A stretch of DNA of 64,000 bases, from NCBI RefSeq assembly GCF_014145395.1, contig NZ_JACHTE010000003.1, positions 186,001-250,000 of the forward strand, read 5' to 3'. This document shows positions 52,146 to 61,308 of this stretch, piece after piece. Both the position numbers and the translations under genes were made by a program. Position 1 is the first letter of the stretch, and every line of letters starts with the position of its first letter. The notes beneath the pieces were generated by a model. The model worked only from the letters and a program-made list of their open reading frames with translations, had not been told where the DNA came from and ran no database searches. The DNA is from Marilutibacter penaei (GTDB lineage: Bacteria; Pseudomonadota; Gammaproteobacteria; Xanthomonadales; Xanthomonadaceae).

Positions 52146-54931
52146 CAGGCGGGCTCCTGTGCGGTCACGGCCGGCTTCGTTTCCCGGGGCGGGCGGATCG
52201 TGCCCATCATCGACAGGATCAGCATCGCGCCCCCGAAGACGACCAGGTACACGCCGGTATCGAAGATCATGGCGCTGGCCAGAGGCACCTCGCCGATCAG
52301 CGGCAGGCGGGGTTCGGCGTGCCCGCTGGTCAGGAACGGGTAGCCGAGCAGCATCGAGCCGACGCCGCCGAGCGCGGCGATGACCAGGCCTGCGCCAATG
52401 CAGGCGACGTAATTGAAGCCCAGCCGCGACTCGACGTACTGGGAGCCCAGCAACACGTACTGCAGCAGCAACGGCACGGTCAGCACCAGGCCGGCGATGA
52501 ACCCGCCGCCCGGCGCATTGTGGCCGCGCAGGAACAGGTAGGCGGATACCGCCAGCGCCAGCGGGAACAGCAGGTGGCTGAGGTTCGACGGCATCGGCAG
52601 CGCACCCGGCGGCCCCGGGATGCGCGCATCGGCGGCGATGCGGGCCCGCCGCAGCATGGCATGCACGACCAGGCCCGCGATGCCGAACACGGCGATCTCG
52701 CCAAAGGTATCGAACCCGCGGAAATCCACCAGGATCACGTTGACGACGTTGCGGCCGTAGCCCTCCGGCAGCGAGCGCGCCAGCAGCTCGCCGGCGACGG
52801 TGTCGGCCGGGCGCGTCATCATCGCGTAGGCCAGCGCGCCGATGCCGAGGCCCACGACCCCGGCGATCGTCGCGTCGCGCCAACGCCGGGCGACCTGGTC
52901 GGTGCGCACCGACTCCTGCGGCAGGTAGTTCAGCGCCAGCAGCATCAGCGCGATGGTCACCATCTCGACCAGCAGTTGGGTCAGCGCGAGGTCGGGTGCC
53001 GACATCAGCACGAACATCAGGCTGACCGCCAGGCCCACCGCGCCGATCACCACGAGCGCCACGAGGCGCTGCCGGTGCAGGACGACGGTACCGACCGTCG
53101 CCAGCACCAGGATCGCCCACGTCGCCCAGCCCAGCGCCGGCATGGGCTGGCTGCTCCCCAGCCCCGACTGCAGGCCCGACACGGTTGCGACGCCGCTCAA
53201 TGCGACCAGGGAGACCAGCACCCACCACAACGAGCGCTGCAGGCTGCCGTTGGTGAGATGGAAGGTGATGCGCCGCGCACCCATCAGCACGGCGCGCGTG
53301 TTGACCCGGAACAGATGGCGTCCGATCGCATGCCGGGCGACGGCATGCAGGTTGATCAAGCGGCGCAGGCCCAGGTACAGCAGTGCACCGCCGACCACGC
53401 CGCCGAGGCTCATCATCAGCGGCATGTTGAAACCGTGCCAGATCGACAGGCTGTACTCGGGCACGGCGTCTCCGAGCACGCCCTGCGCGGCGGTCGCCAG
53501 CACCGGGGCCACGGTCCAGGCCGGCACCACGCCCACGGCCAGGCACAAGGCCGCCAGGATGCCGACCGGGATGCGCATGAAGCGCGGCGGTTCATGGATC
53601 TCGCGGTCGACCGCGCGGGGGCCTTCGCCGAAGAAGGTGTCGTGGACGAAGCGCAGGCTGTACGCCACGCCGAACACGCCGGCCAGGAAGGCCGCCACCG
53701 TCATCGCGATCCGCATCGCCGCGTGACCCTCGATCTCCAGCGCCTGGGCGAAGAACATCTCCTTCGACAGGAAGCCGTTGAGCAGCGGGATGCCCGCCAT
53801 CGCCAGCGAAGCGACGATCGCCAACACGCTGGTGTAGGGCAGGTAGCGGCGCAGGTTGCCCAGCCGGCGCATGTCGCGGGTGCCGGTCTCGTGGTCGATG
53901 ATGCCGGCCGCCATGAACAGCGAGGCCTTGAAGGTCGCGTGGTTCAGGATGTGGAACAGGCCGGCGACCACGGCGAACGGCGTCGACAGGCCGAACAGCA
54001 GGGTGATGAGGCCCAGGTGCGAGATCGTCGAGTAGGCCAGCAGGCCCTTCAGGTCATGCTGGAAGATCGCATTCCATGCGCCGACCAGCAGGGTGATCGC
54101 GCCGATCGCACTGACGACGTAGAAGAACAGGTCGGTTCCCGCGAGGACCGGGTACAGCCGCGCGAGCAGGAACACGCCGGCCTTCACCATCGTCGCCGAG
54201 TGCAGGTAGGCCGACACCGGCGTCGGCGCCGCCATGGCGTGTGGCAGCCAGAAGTGGAAGGGGAACTGCGCGCTCTTGGTGAAGATGCCGGCCAATACCA
54301 GGCCGAGGATGGCCGGGTACAGCGGATCGGCGCGGATCAGGTCGCCGGCGGCCAGCACGGCGTCCAGCTGGAAGCTGCCGACCACCTGGCCGATCAGGAT
54401 CACGCCGCCGAGCAGGGCCAGTCCGCCTGCGCCGGTGATGGTCAGCGCCATGCGCGCGCCCTCGCGCGCCTCGCTGCGGCCCGACCAGTAGCCGATCAGC
54501 AGGAACGAGGTGATCGAGGTGAGCTCCCAGAACACCGCCAGCAGCAGCAGGTTCCCGGCCAGCACCATGCCGAGCATGGCGCCCATGAACAGCAGCAGGT
54601 AGCCGAAGAATTTCGGGGCGTCTTCCTCCCGGCCGAGGTAGTAGCGCGCGTACATCACCACGAGCGCGCCGATCGCCAGCACCATCAGCGCGAACATCCA
54701 CGCCAGCCCGTCCATCCGCAGCGAGAACATCAGCCCGATCTGCGGGATCCACGGGTGGGTGGACTCGGGCACGTTGCCCGACATCACCGCAGGGGTCATC
54801 GTGGCGAGCAGCACCAGCCCCGCGAGCGGCGCGAGGCCGGCCAGCCAGGCCGTGGTGCGACGGGATGCCGAACGCAGGAGCATCACCACCAGGGCGATCA
54901 CGAACGGCAGGGCCAGCAGCAGTTCCAGCAT
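52145..54931 (-). CDS. phaAB: Monovalent cation/proton antiporter subunit A fused to subunit B
   Basis: 928 aa. Residues about 1-490 are the NuoL-like transport part: the acidic helix LLLLAVFWELTSITSFLLIGYWSG and the lysine helix GIFTKSAQFPFHFWLPHAMAAPTPVSAYLHSATMVKAG (shown by its ends TKSAQFP and MVKAG). The C-terminal ~300 residues hold the MrpA tail and an MrpB-type domain (LLFPLALAVSAYLFLRGHNAPGGGF). Fusion of A and B is typical of Pha-type systems (PhaA'/MrpAB). The complex exchanges Na+ or K+ for H+, giving tolerance to alkali or salt. First gene of the operon. Confidence 0.95.
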   Translation of the reverse strand: MLELLLALPFVIALVVMLLRSASRRTTAWLAGLAPLAGLVLLATMTPAVMSGNVPESTHPWIPQIGLMFSLRMDGLAWMFALMVLAIGALVVMYARYYLGREEDAPKFFGYLLLFMGAMLGMVLAGNLLLLAVFWELTSITSFLLIGYWSGRSEAREGARMALTITGAGGLALLGGVILIGQVVGSFQLDAVLAAGDLIRADPLYPAILGLVLAGIFTKSAQFPFHFWLPHAMAAPTPVSAYLHSATMVKAGVFLLARLYPVLAGTDLFFYVVSAIGAITLLVGAWNAIFQHDLKGLLAYSTISHLGLITLLFGLSTPFAVVAGLFHILNHATFKASLFMAAGIIDHETGTRDMRRLGNLRRYLPYTSVLAIVASLAMAGIPLLNGFLSKEMFFAQALEIEGHAAMRIAMTVAAFLAGVFGVAYSLRFVHDTFFGEGPRAVDREIHEPPRFMRIPVGILAALCLAVGVVPAWTVAPVLATAAQGVLGDAVPEYSLSIWHGFNMPLMMSLGGVVGGALLYLGLRRLINLHAVARHAIGRHLFRVNTRAVLMGARRITFHLTNGSLQRSLWWVLVSLVALSGVATVSGLQSGLGSSQPMPALGWATWAILVLATVGTVVLHRQRLVALVVIGAVGLAVSLMFVLMSAPDLALTQLLVEMVTIALMLLALNYLPQESVRTDQVARRWRDATIAGVVGLGIGALAYAMMTRPADTVAGELLARSLPEGYGRNVVNVILVDFRGFDTFGEIAVFGIAGLVVHAMLRRARIAADARIPGPPGALPMPSNLSHLLFPLALAVSAYLFLRGHNAPGGGFIAGLVLTVPLLLQYVLLGSQYVESRLGFNYVACIGAGLVIAALGGVGSMLLGYPFLTSGHAEPRLPLIGEVPLASAMIFDTGVYLVVFGGAMLILSMMGTIRPPRETKPAVTAQEPA

Positions 54932-55062
54932 CTCGCTCCAGTGTCGGTGCGGCGCAGCGCAAGGGCAGCGGGGGAGGTGGGGCGCGAACGGCTTCCGTTC
55001 GCACCTGCGGCCGCCCATTCTACCCGAAGGCCCGTGCCCGCCCGCCATGCCGGAAGGCCCCG

Positions 55063-55068
55063 TATGCT
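55063..55068 (+). promoter_or_regulatory. -10-like element of the epimerase gene
   Basis: TATGCT ends 6 nt before the ATG at 55075; no Shine-Dalgarno lies between. Confidence 0.4.
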
Positions 55069-55074
55069 GTGCCG

Positions 55075-55962
55075 ATGGCCGACACTTCCGCTGCCCGCAC
55101 GCGACATGCCCTGCTGTTCGGGGGCAGTGGACAGATCGGCCAGGCGCTCCTCGACCGCCTGTGCGGGGCGGGCTGGCGGGTCACCGCGGTGTCGCGCGAG
55201 CCGCAGCCGGCGCGAGCCGGGGTCGACTGGCGCCTCGGCGGCTTCGAGGACCTGCCGGTTCTGCCGCTGCGGGTCGACGCGGTGTTCAGTGCCGGCCCGC
55301 TGGACCGTTTCTCCCACTGGTATCGCGACGTCGGCGTGCGGGCCCCGCGCGTGGTTGCCTTCGGTTCGACCAGCGTCGACACCAAGGGCGATTCGGTCGA
55401 CGCCGCCGAGCGCGACGTCGCCCGCCGGCTGGTCGAGGCGGAGGCCGCCGTGTTGGCCGCCGCCCATGCCCGCGGTGCCCACGCGACCCTGTTGCGCCCG
55501 ACTCTGGTCTACGGCTGCGGCCGTGACGCGACGCTCAGCCGGGTGGCTGCACTGGCCGCGCGCTGGCGGGTGTTTCCGTTGCCCGAGGGGGCCCGGGGAC
55601 TGCGCCAGCCCGTCCATGTGGAGGACCTGGCCGCGGCGGCGATGGCCTGTGTCCACGTGCCCGCCAGTTACGGCAAGGCCTATGCGCTGCCCGGCGGCGA
55701 GGCCCTGGCGTACCGGGACATGATCCGGCGCGTGCTCGCCTCCCTCCAGCCCCCGGCGTACTGCCTCGAGCTGCCGCCGCCGCTGTTCCAGCTGCTGCTG
55801 GGCCTGGCGAACGGCCTCGGGATGGCGCGCGGTCTCGGCGCCGCCGTGCCGAGGATGCGCGAGGACCTGGTGTTCGATGCCCGGCCCGCCATGCGTGATT
55901 TCGGCTATGCGCCGCGTCCGTTCGAGCCGGAGGCTTCGATGTTCCGGCCGATGGCGGCCTAA
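55075..55962 (+). CDS. NAD(P)-dependent epimerase/dehydratase-like protein
   Basis: 295 aa. The Rossmann motif is LFGGSGQIGQALL near residue 13. An SDR-extended layout follows, with a Ser/Thr near AFGSTSVDTKG, LLRPTLVYG and HVEDLAAAAMACV; the classical YxxxK is not obvious (the region around VDAAERDVARR lacks it). It resembles atypical extended SDRs that bind nucleotide without clear catalysis. Function unknown. A strong TATGCT hexamer immediately precedes the start. Divergent from the Pha operon and convergent with the DMT transporter. Confidence 0.82.
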   Translation: MADTSAARTRHALLFGGSGQIGQALLDRLCGAGWRVTAVSREPQPARAGVDWRLGGFEDLPVLPLRVDAVFSAGPLDRFSHWYRDVGVRAPRVVAFGSTSVDTKGDSVDAAERDVARRLVEAEAAVLAAAHARGAHATLLRPTLVYGCGRDATLSRVAALAARWRVFPLPEGARGLRQPVHVEDLAAAAMACVHVPASYGKAYALPGGEALAYRDMIRRVLASLQPPAYCLELPPPLFQLLLGLANGLGMARGLGAAVPRMREDLVFDARPAMRDFGYAPRPFEPEASMFRPMAA

Positions 55963-55966
55963 GGCC

Positions 55967-56872
55967 CTACAGCGTCTCCGATGCGGGCGGCAGGGGGGTG
56001 CGCTTCGCCTCGCGGCTCTTCTGCAGGGTGCGCAGGGCCACGCCCAGCACGCCGCCCAGCACCATCGCGCCGCCCATCCAGAGCTCCAGTCCCGGCCGGT
56101 CGCCCCAGAAGGCAATGCCCAGGCCGACCGCGATCACCGGCACCAGCAGCAGCCACGGGGTGACGGTAGCCACCGGGTGGCGCTGCACGAGCACGTAGTA
56201 GAGACCGTGGCCCAGCAGCGAGGACACCAGCGCCGCGTACACCGCACCCAACCACGCGACCGCGCTCCAGTCCGGGAGGCCGCGCAGCGCACCGGGCTCA
56301 AGCCACAGGCTGATCGCCAGCAGCGGCAGCACGCTGACCACCGCCGTCCAGCCCTGCTGGCTGAACATGTCCAGTCCCCGCAGCGGCTTCATCAGCACCG
56401 TGCCGACCGCAAGAAAGAACGCCGACACCAGCATCAGCACCAGCGCCATCGGCCGGTCCAGCACCATGGGATCGAAGCCCAGCACCAGCACGCCGCAGAA
56501 GCTGATGCCGATCGCAACCCCGGTGCGCCAGCCGAAACGCTCGCCGAGCACCAGCCAGGCGAGGATCGCGGTCATCGGCACATAGCTCTGCAGCACGATG
56601 GCCGCGGAGGACAGGTTGCCCGCCAGCTTCAGCGCCGAAAAGCTCAGGCCGAAATGCAGCACGCCCACGCACAGGCAGACCGCCAGCAGGCGTGGCCATT
56701 GGCCCGGCGGCGGTCGCTTCATCACGAACGCCAGCGGGATGGCCAGCAAGGCGAAGCGCAGCGCGGTGAACAGGAACGGCGGGATCTCGCGCATCGCCAG
56801 CGCGGAGGTGAGGAAATTGAAGGCCCAGGCCAGTACGACCAGGAGCAGGAGAAGCAGGTCACGGGTGGGCAT
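55967..56872 (-). CDS. DMT-superfamily (EamA) transporter
   Basis: 301 aa, ten TM helices as two EamA halves. The first half starts LLLLLLVVLAWAFNFLTSALAMREIPPFLFTALRF, the familiar WAxNF-x-xK-like region, and the second ends at PWLLLVPVIAVGLGIAFWGDRP followed by a positively charged tail. Members export amino acids, nucleosides or other metabolites; the substrate is unknown. Lies 4 bp from the epimerase stop. Confidence 0.9.
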   Translation of the reverse strand: MPTRDLLLLLLVVLAWAFNFLTSALAMREIPPFLFTALRFALLAIPLAFVMKRPPPGQWPRLLAVCLCVGVLHFGLSFSALKLAGNLSSAAIVLQSYVPMTAILAWLVLGERFGWRTGVAIGISFCGVLVLGFDPMVLDRPMALVLMLVSAFFLAVGTVLMKPLRGLDMFSQQGWTAVVSVLPLLAISLWLEPGALRGLPDWSAVAWLGAVYAALVSSLLGHGLYYVLVQRHPVATVTPWLLLVPVIAVGLGIAFWGDRPGLELWMGGAMVLGGVLGVALRTLQKSREAKRTPLPPASETL

Positions 56873-56986
56873 GGCGACGGCCGCGGGCCCGGATCATGGG
56901 CCGCTACCTGTCCAGTAGACCACGCACTGCCGGCCGGCGACAGGCGCGCGGAGAATCCGCCCGACCGGGGCAAGCCGACGGCGTAC

Positions 56987-57496
56987 TCAGTAGCGCCAGC
57001 CGAGCTTGCGATACAGCTTGGAGAGCACCCAGGCCGGGCCGATCAGCAGGTAGCGAAGATCCGTCAGGAAGCTGGGTCGCTTGCCTTCGAACAGCTTGCT
57101 GTGGCCCACGAACTGCCCGACCCAGGCCACCACGAACACGCCGATCGCGATGTAGAGCAGGGTCTGCGTCCCGTAGATGCCGTGCAGCCAGCGGGTGAAC
57201 CAGGCCATCAGCACGAACACCGCGAGCATGCCGAAGCCGAGCCGGCGCGAGGCGCGGTGATAGAACGCCCAGGTCGCGAACATGGCCAGGCCGGCCCAGA
57301 ACCCCGGCAGGAACCAGCTTCCGGGCGAGGGGATGCACCACAGCAGGGCGATCACGCTCCAGAGGATCGCCGGCACGCAGACCACGTGGATCAGCTGGTT
57401 GCTCGGGTCCTGGTGGTCGTCGGAATAGTGGGCGAACCAGACGTCGATGGGGCGCGGGGTGACGGCGTCGGCAGTGGCATCGGAGGCGGCGTTCAT
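56987..57496 (-). CDS. Mpo1-like (DUF962) membrane protein
   Basis: 169 aa from the ATG at 57496. His-rich start: DVWFAHYSDDHQDPSNQLIHVVCVP (HxxxH elements), then four TM helices and FVGHSKLFEGKRPSFLTDLRYLLIGPAWVL, the conserved family tail with its His. Known: yeast Mpo1 uses Fe2+ held by these histidines to oxidise 2-hydroxy fatty acids. Xanthomonads contain hydroxy fatty acids, which fits, but the bacterial activity is inferred. Same strand as purC upstream. Confidence 0.88.
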   Translation of the reverse strand: MNAASDATADAVTPRPIDVWFAHYSDDHQDPSNQLIHVVCVPAILWSVIALLWCIPSPGSWFLPGFWAGLAMFATWAFYHRASRRLGFGMLAVFVLMAWFTRWLHGIYGTQTLLYIAIGVFVVAWVGQFVGHSKLFEGKRPSFLTDLRYLLIGPAWVLSKLYRKLGWRY

Positions 57497-57599
57497 GGCG
57501 GGCAGGTGCGCTGGCGTATGGACGCCCCGAGCATAGCGCCATGGCAGGTTCCACGCCCGCCGCGCCGCCGCATCGCGGATGGAAGGCGGCGAATTTCCG

Positions 57600-58538
57600 T
57601 CAGGCGACTTCGATGCCGGCCAGGCGCTGCAGGGCCTCGGCGTAGCGGGCACGGGTGCGCTCGATCACTTCAGCCGGGAGGGAGGGCCCGGGCGGTGTCT
57701 TGTCCCAGTCCAGCGTCTCCAGGTAGTCGCGCACGATCTGCTTGTCGTAGCTGGGCGGGCTGGTGCCGACTTCGTACTCGTCCGCGGGCCAGTAGCGCGA
57801 CGAGTCCGGGGTCAGCATCTCGTCCATCACGTACAGGCGACCGTCGGCGTCGGTGCCGAACTCGAACTTGGTGTCGGCCAGCAGGATCCCGCGGGTAGCC
57901 GCGAAGTCCGCGGCGTAGCGGTACAGCCGCAGGGTCGCGTCGCGCACCGCCTCGGCCAGTTCGGCGCCGCACAGTTTGACGGCGGTGTCGAAGTCGATGT
58001 TCTCGTCGTGGTCGCCCACCGCCGCCTTGGTCGACGGAGTGAAGATCGGTTCGGCCAGTTTCTCGGCCTGGCGCAGGCCATCCGGCAGCGTGATGCCACT
58101 GACGCGCCCGGTGCGCTGGTAGTCCTTCCAGCCGCTGCCGATCACGTAGCCGCGCGCGATGCATTCGATCGGGACGGGCTTGAGCCGGCGCGTCACCACC
58201 GCACGCTGCAGGTAGGGTGCCGGATCGACCCCTGCGGGCAGCACCGATGCGACATCGATGCCGGTCAGGTGGTTACGGACGATGTGCTCGGTCTTGCCGA
58301 ACCAGAAATTGCTGATCTGGCAGAGCATCGCGCCCTTGCCCGGGATCGGGTCGGGCAGCACCACGTCGAAGGCGCTGAGGCGGTCCGTGGCGACCATCAG
58401 CAGGCAGTCGCCCGGTGCGTCGGCCGGGAGCGTGGCGGCCGGCAGGTCGAACACGTCGCGGACCTTGCCGCGATGGCGCAGGGCCAGGCCCGGCAGGTCG
58501 GACTGTGACAGGACGTTCTGGTTCGCAATGCTGGACAA
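57600..58538 (-). CDS. purC: Phosphoribosylaminoimidazole-succinocarboxamide synthase (SAICAR synthetase)
   Basis: 312 aa from a TTG at 58538, with GGGGA 8 nt upstream; there is no ATG before [11 protein letters not shown]. Family motifs: [57 protein letters not shown] and LADTKFEFG, with [13 protein letters not shown] near the end. It joins aspartate to CAIR in purine synthesis. The TTG start is unusual for a housekeeping gene but the family alignment needs it. Divergent from the DnaJ-domain gene. Confidence 0.94.
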   Translation of the reverse strand: MSSIANQNVLSQSDLPGLALRHRGKVRDVFDLPAATLPADAPGDCLLMVATDRLSAFDVVLPDPIPGKGAMLCQISNFWFGKTEHIVRNHLTGIDVASVLPAGVDPAPYLQRAVVTRRLKPVPIECIARGYVIGSGWKDYQRTGRVSGITLPDGLRQAEKLAEPIFTPSTKAAVGDHDENIDFDTAVKLCGAELAEAVRDATLRLYRYAADFAATRGILLADTKFEFGTDADGRLYVMDEMLTPDSSRYWPADEYEVGTSPPSYDKQIVRDYLETLDWDKTPPGPSLPAEVIERTRARYAEALQRLAGIEVA

Positions 58539-58757
58539 CGCGGTGATCCCCGATCGGGCGCCATGGGCGCGTGCATGCCCCGTTCGGGCGGGGGCCGGGA
58601 AGCCCTGCCGCCGCGACAGGGCCGGCCAGTGTACGCCGGTCCGCGTCCGCGTGCAGGTACACTGGACAGAGGATTCCGGGCGCGGTGTCCCGGTTCTGGC
58701 GGCGGCGGTCATTGTCGCGTCGCGACCGGATCGATTCGAGACTTCAGAGGGAGCGCG

Positions 58758-59096
58758 ATGCGGCGCTGGTACGGCAAATTGCTGGGGTTCATCGCCGGAG
58801 CCGCGCTGCTCCGCTTCAATCCCGTCCTTGGCGCGCTCGTCGGCCTGCTGGTCGGCCATGCCTTCGATGTCGACTGGTTCCGCCTGCGCCAGCGGACCAA
58901 TCCCTACGCGGTGTTCGGCCTGACCGAGGAGGCCACCGATGCCGAGGTCGATCGCGCCTATCGCCGGTTGATCGGCCAGTACCATCCGGATCGGCTCGAG
59001 GGGGCCGCCCCGGAGCTGAGGCGCCAGGCCGAGGCCCGGGCCCGCGAGCTCAACGCTGCCTACGACCGCATCAAGACCCTGCGCAAGAGATCCTAG
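58758..59096 (+). CDS. Membrane-anchored DnaJ-domain protein
   Basis: 112 aa. An N-terminal hydrophobic region (residues about 8-35, [13 protein letters not shown] to [12 protein letters not shown]) is one or two TM segments, as in DjlA. The J domain follows from about 48: [33 protein letters not shown] with the HPD motif. The TerB part of DjlA is missing. It should recruit and stimulate a DnaK partner at the membrane. AGAGGGAG precedes the ATG; it starts the run DnaJ-rpe. Confidence 0.85.
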   Translation: MRRWYGKLLGFIAGAALLRFNPVLGALVGLLVGHAFDVDWFRLRQRTNPYAVFGLTEEATDAEVDRAYRRLIGQYHPDRLEGAAPELRRQAEARARELNAAYDRIKTLRKRS

Positions 59097-59109
59097 AAGA
59101 GACCCCATC

Positions 59110-59781
59110 ATGCAGCCCACCGTCATCGCCCCGTCCATCCTGTCCGCCAACTTCGCCAAGCTGGGCGAGGAGGTCGACACCGTGCTCGCCGCCGGCGCCG
59201 ACTGGGTGCATTTCGACGTGATGGACAATCACTACGTCCCCAACCTGACCATCGGCCCGATGGTGTGCGAAGCGCTGCGCAAGCATGGCGTGACCGCGCC
59301 GATCGACGTGCACCTGATGGTCGAGCCGGTCGACCGGATCATTCCCGACTTCGCCAAGGCCGGTGCCTCGCTGATCTCTTTCCATCCCGAGGCCAGCCGC
59401 CATGTCCATCGCAGCGTGCAGCTGATCAAGTCGGCCGGTTGCCAGGCGGGCGTGGTGCTGAACCCGGCCACCCCCGTCGAAGTACTGGACTACGTGCTGG
59501 AGGAGCTCGACCTGGTGCTGCTGATGTCGGTGAACCCCGGCTTCGGCGGCCAGTCCTTCATCCCGTCGGCGCTGGAGAAGCTGCGCGCGGTGCGGGCGAT
59601 GATCGACGCGCGGGCCCCGCACGTGCGGCTCGAGATCGACGGCGGCGTGAAGGCCGACAACATCCGGGAGATCGCCCAGGCCGGTGCCGATACCTTCGTG
59701 GCGGGCTCGGCCATCTTCAATGCCGGCGACTATGCCGACGTGATCCGCCGCATGAGGGCCGAGGTCGACGCCGCGCGCTGA
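59110..59781 (+). CDS. rpe: Ribulose-phosphate 3-epimerase
   Basis: 223 aa TIM barrel. [34 protein letters not shown] (catalytic Asp), [24 protein letters not shown] and [11 protein letters not shown] with a final [14 protein letters not shown] are all present. It interconverts ribulose-5-phosphate and xylulose-5-phosphate. It starts 13 nt after the DnaJ-domain gene stop and is probably co-transcribed with it. Confidence 0.97.
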   Translation: MQPTVIAPSILSANFAKLGEEVDTVLAAGADWVHFDVMDNHYVPNLTIGPMVCEALRKHGVTAPIDVHLMVEPVDRIIPDFAKAGASLISFHPEASRHVHRSVQLIKSAGCQAGVVLNPATPVEVLDYVLEELDLVLLMSVNPGFGGQSFIPSALEKLRAVRAMIDARAPHVRLEIDGGVKADNIREIAQAGADTFVAGSAIFNAGDYADVIRRMRAEVDAAR

Positions 59782-59828
59782 GTCCGGTTCTTGCCGATGA
59801 AGTGAAGCATCGGTCCTGGGTGCCCCTC

Positions 59829-60026
59829 CACCCCCGCCGAGCGAGGGGGCGCGCCGAAGGCGCCGGGGGTGTGGCAGCGCCGAAAGGGGCCCGAAGTCTG
59901 CGTTGCGAACCTGGGGTCTTTCGTGCGCCAGCGCGGAAAATATGGAGGCGATCCTGCCTCCGCCCGTCGTCCATGGGAATGGACTCCCATGCTCCGCGCG
60001 GACCGTGACACGCGCGTGTCACGGTC
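59829..60026. repeat. Intergenic block of successive hairpins, including a perfect 26-bp palindrome
   Basis: The 333-bp gap 59782-60114 has no gene. It contains CACCCCC/GGGGGTG (59829-59835/59865-59871) enclosing GCGCC-GAA-GGCGC; GGAGGC/GCCTCC (59944-59949/59956-59961); CATGGGA/TCCCATG (59972-59978/59985-59991); and a perfect 26-bp palindrome at 60001-60026 (half-site GACCGTGACACGC). It may be a dispersed intergenic repeat or a MITE-like remnant. The first hairpin could help terminate rpe. Confidence 0.7.
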
Positions 60027-60102
60027 ATGGCGGTTCCGAGTCATTCGACCGGTATTCAGCCTTTCGCCGCCTTCGTTCACGGCATCTCCCTCTCGCGCCG
60101 CC

Positions 60103-60108
60103 TAGGCT
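60103..60108 (+). promoter_or_regulatory. -10-like element of the lipid kinase gene
   Basis: TAGGCT ends 6 nt before the ATG at 60115, with no Shine-Dalgarno between. Confidence 0.4.
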
Positions 60109-60114
60109 CGGCGC

Positions 60115-61125
60115 ATGCCCATCGAACACCCGTCCCCCACGCCTCCCCGACGCTGGCAGCTCATCCTGCATGGCAAGGCCGCACAGGATGACGACATCCG
60201 CGCGGCGGTCCAGGCCATGCGGGATTCGGCCATCGACCTCGCCGTCCGCGTCACCTGGGAGCCCGGGGATGCGGAACGCTACGCCGACGAAGCCATCGAT
60301 GCCGGAGTCGACGTGCTGGTGGCCGGGGGCGGCGACGGTACCGTCAGCGTGCTTGCCGCGTCCCTCGCCCGGCGCGAAGCCGATGGCGACCGGCTCCCTG
60401 CACTGGCCATCCTGCCGCTGGGAACGGCCAACGACCTCGCGCGCGCGGCCGGCATTCCCGAAGAGCCCGACGCCTGCCTGGCGCTGGTACGCGACACGCC
60501 GGCCACGCCGGTGGACCTGTTGCGGATCGACGCCGACGGCCAGGTCGGCTGGTGCGTGAACCTCGCCAGCGGTGGTTTCGGTACCGAGGCGACGACCGAG
60601 GCGGACGAAGGACTGAAAAAGGTGCTGGGCGGGCTCGCTTACTGGCTCACCGGCGTCGCCCGGCTGGGACGCATCGAGCCGCAGCGCGCGCGGCTGTCGG
60701 GTCCCGGCTTCGAGTGGCAGGGTGATTTCATCGCCCTGGGCGTCGGCAACGGTCGGCAGGCGGGCGGAGGACAGCCCCTGTGCCCGGAGGCGGTGATCGA
60801 CGACGGGCGCCTGGACCTTACCGTGATTCCGCCGCTGGAGGGCGCCGTCGGACAGACCCTCGCGGCGGTGTTCACCGAAGGCAAGGTCGAGGCGCTCGAG
60901 TCGGTCGCGATACAGGAGCGGCTGGCCTGGCTTGAAATCGAAGCGGACGCGCCGTTGGCACTCAACCTGGATGGGGAGCCGGCCCAGGCGCGGCGCTATC
61001 GCATCGACTGCGTCGCGCGGCGCATCCGGATGCACCTTCCGCCGGGATGCCCGCTGCTTGGCGTTCCCGGCAATCCGGCGGGCCTGGAGCCCCCGGGCCC
61101 CGCACCGGTCCTGCAGCCGGCCTGA
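60115..61125 (+). CDS. yegS: YegS/DAGK-family lipid kinase
   Basis: 336 aa. Diacylglycerol-kinase catalytic domain: VLVAGGGDGTVSVLAASL carries the GGDGT nucleotide loop, and LPLGTANDLARAAGIP the second conserved block. The C-terminal beta domain has GGFGTEATTE and FIALGVGNGRQAGGG, then a final DDGRLDLTVIPPL. Known YegS phosphorylates phosphatidylglycerol in vitro; the true substrate is uncertain. Starts 6 nt after a -10-like hexamer. Ends 148 bp before trpE. Confidence 0.93.
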   Translation: MPIEHPSPTPPRRWQLILHGKAAQDDDIRAAVQAMRDSAIDLAVRVTWEPGDAERYADEAIDAGVDVLVAGGGDGTVSVLAASLARREADGDRLPALAILPLGTANDLARAAGIPEEPDACLALVRDTPATPVDLLRIDADGQVGWCVNLASGGFGTEATTEADEGLKKVLGGLAYWLTGVARLGRIEPQRARLSGPGFEWQGDFIALGVGNGRQAGGGQPLCPEAVIDDGRLDLTVIPPLEGAVGQTLAAVFTEGKVEALESVAIQERLAWLEIEADAPLALNLDGEPAQARRYRIDCVARRIRMHLPPGCPLLGVPGNPAGLEPPGPAPVLQPA

Positions 61126-61154
61126 GCCGCTGCCGGGGGCCGCTCGCGATCGGC

Positions 61155-61160
61155 TAAAGT
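61155..61160 (+). promoter_or_regulatory. -10-like element upstream of trpE
   Basis: TAAAGT, 7 nt before an ATG that begins a short ORF with two Trp codons; the trpE GTG is 114 nt further. No -35 is evident. Confidence 0.45.
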
Positions 61161-61167
61161 AGGGGCG

Positions 61168-61308
61168 ATGAGAACCGGGGCGATCCAGCACTCCTGCCGT
61201 GGCGACACGGGTTGGCGATGGCACCTGCAGGCCGCCATTGCACTCGCCCCGTCGCACCCAAAGGAACTGCCGCGTGAACAACCCCGCCCGCACCGCTCTC
61301 TCGGCTGA
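61168..61308 (+). CDS. Possible trpE leader ORF with a Trp-Arg-Trp stretch
   Basis: 46 aa from an ATG immediately after the -10-like hexamer. Codons 16-18 read TGG-CGA-TGG (Trp-Arg-Trp), the only Trps, and the ORF runs into the start of trpE in another frame. Tryptophan codons ahead of trpE suggest transcriptional or translational attenuation, but two Trps are few and no attenuator with a T-tract is visible. Tentative. Confidence 0.3.
   Translation: MRTGAIQHSCRGDTGWRWHLQAAIALAPSHPKELPREQPRPHRSLG

Noticed and set aside
52319-55723. A continuous plus-strand frame of about 1,130 codons antisense to the Pha operon
   Set aside because: His/Gln/Arg-rich translation with no domain, while the opposite strand encodes phaA-C with perfect family motifs.
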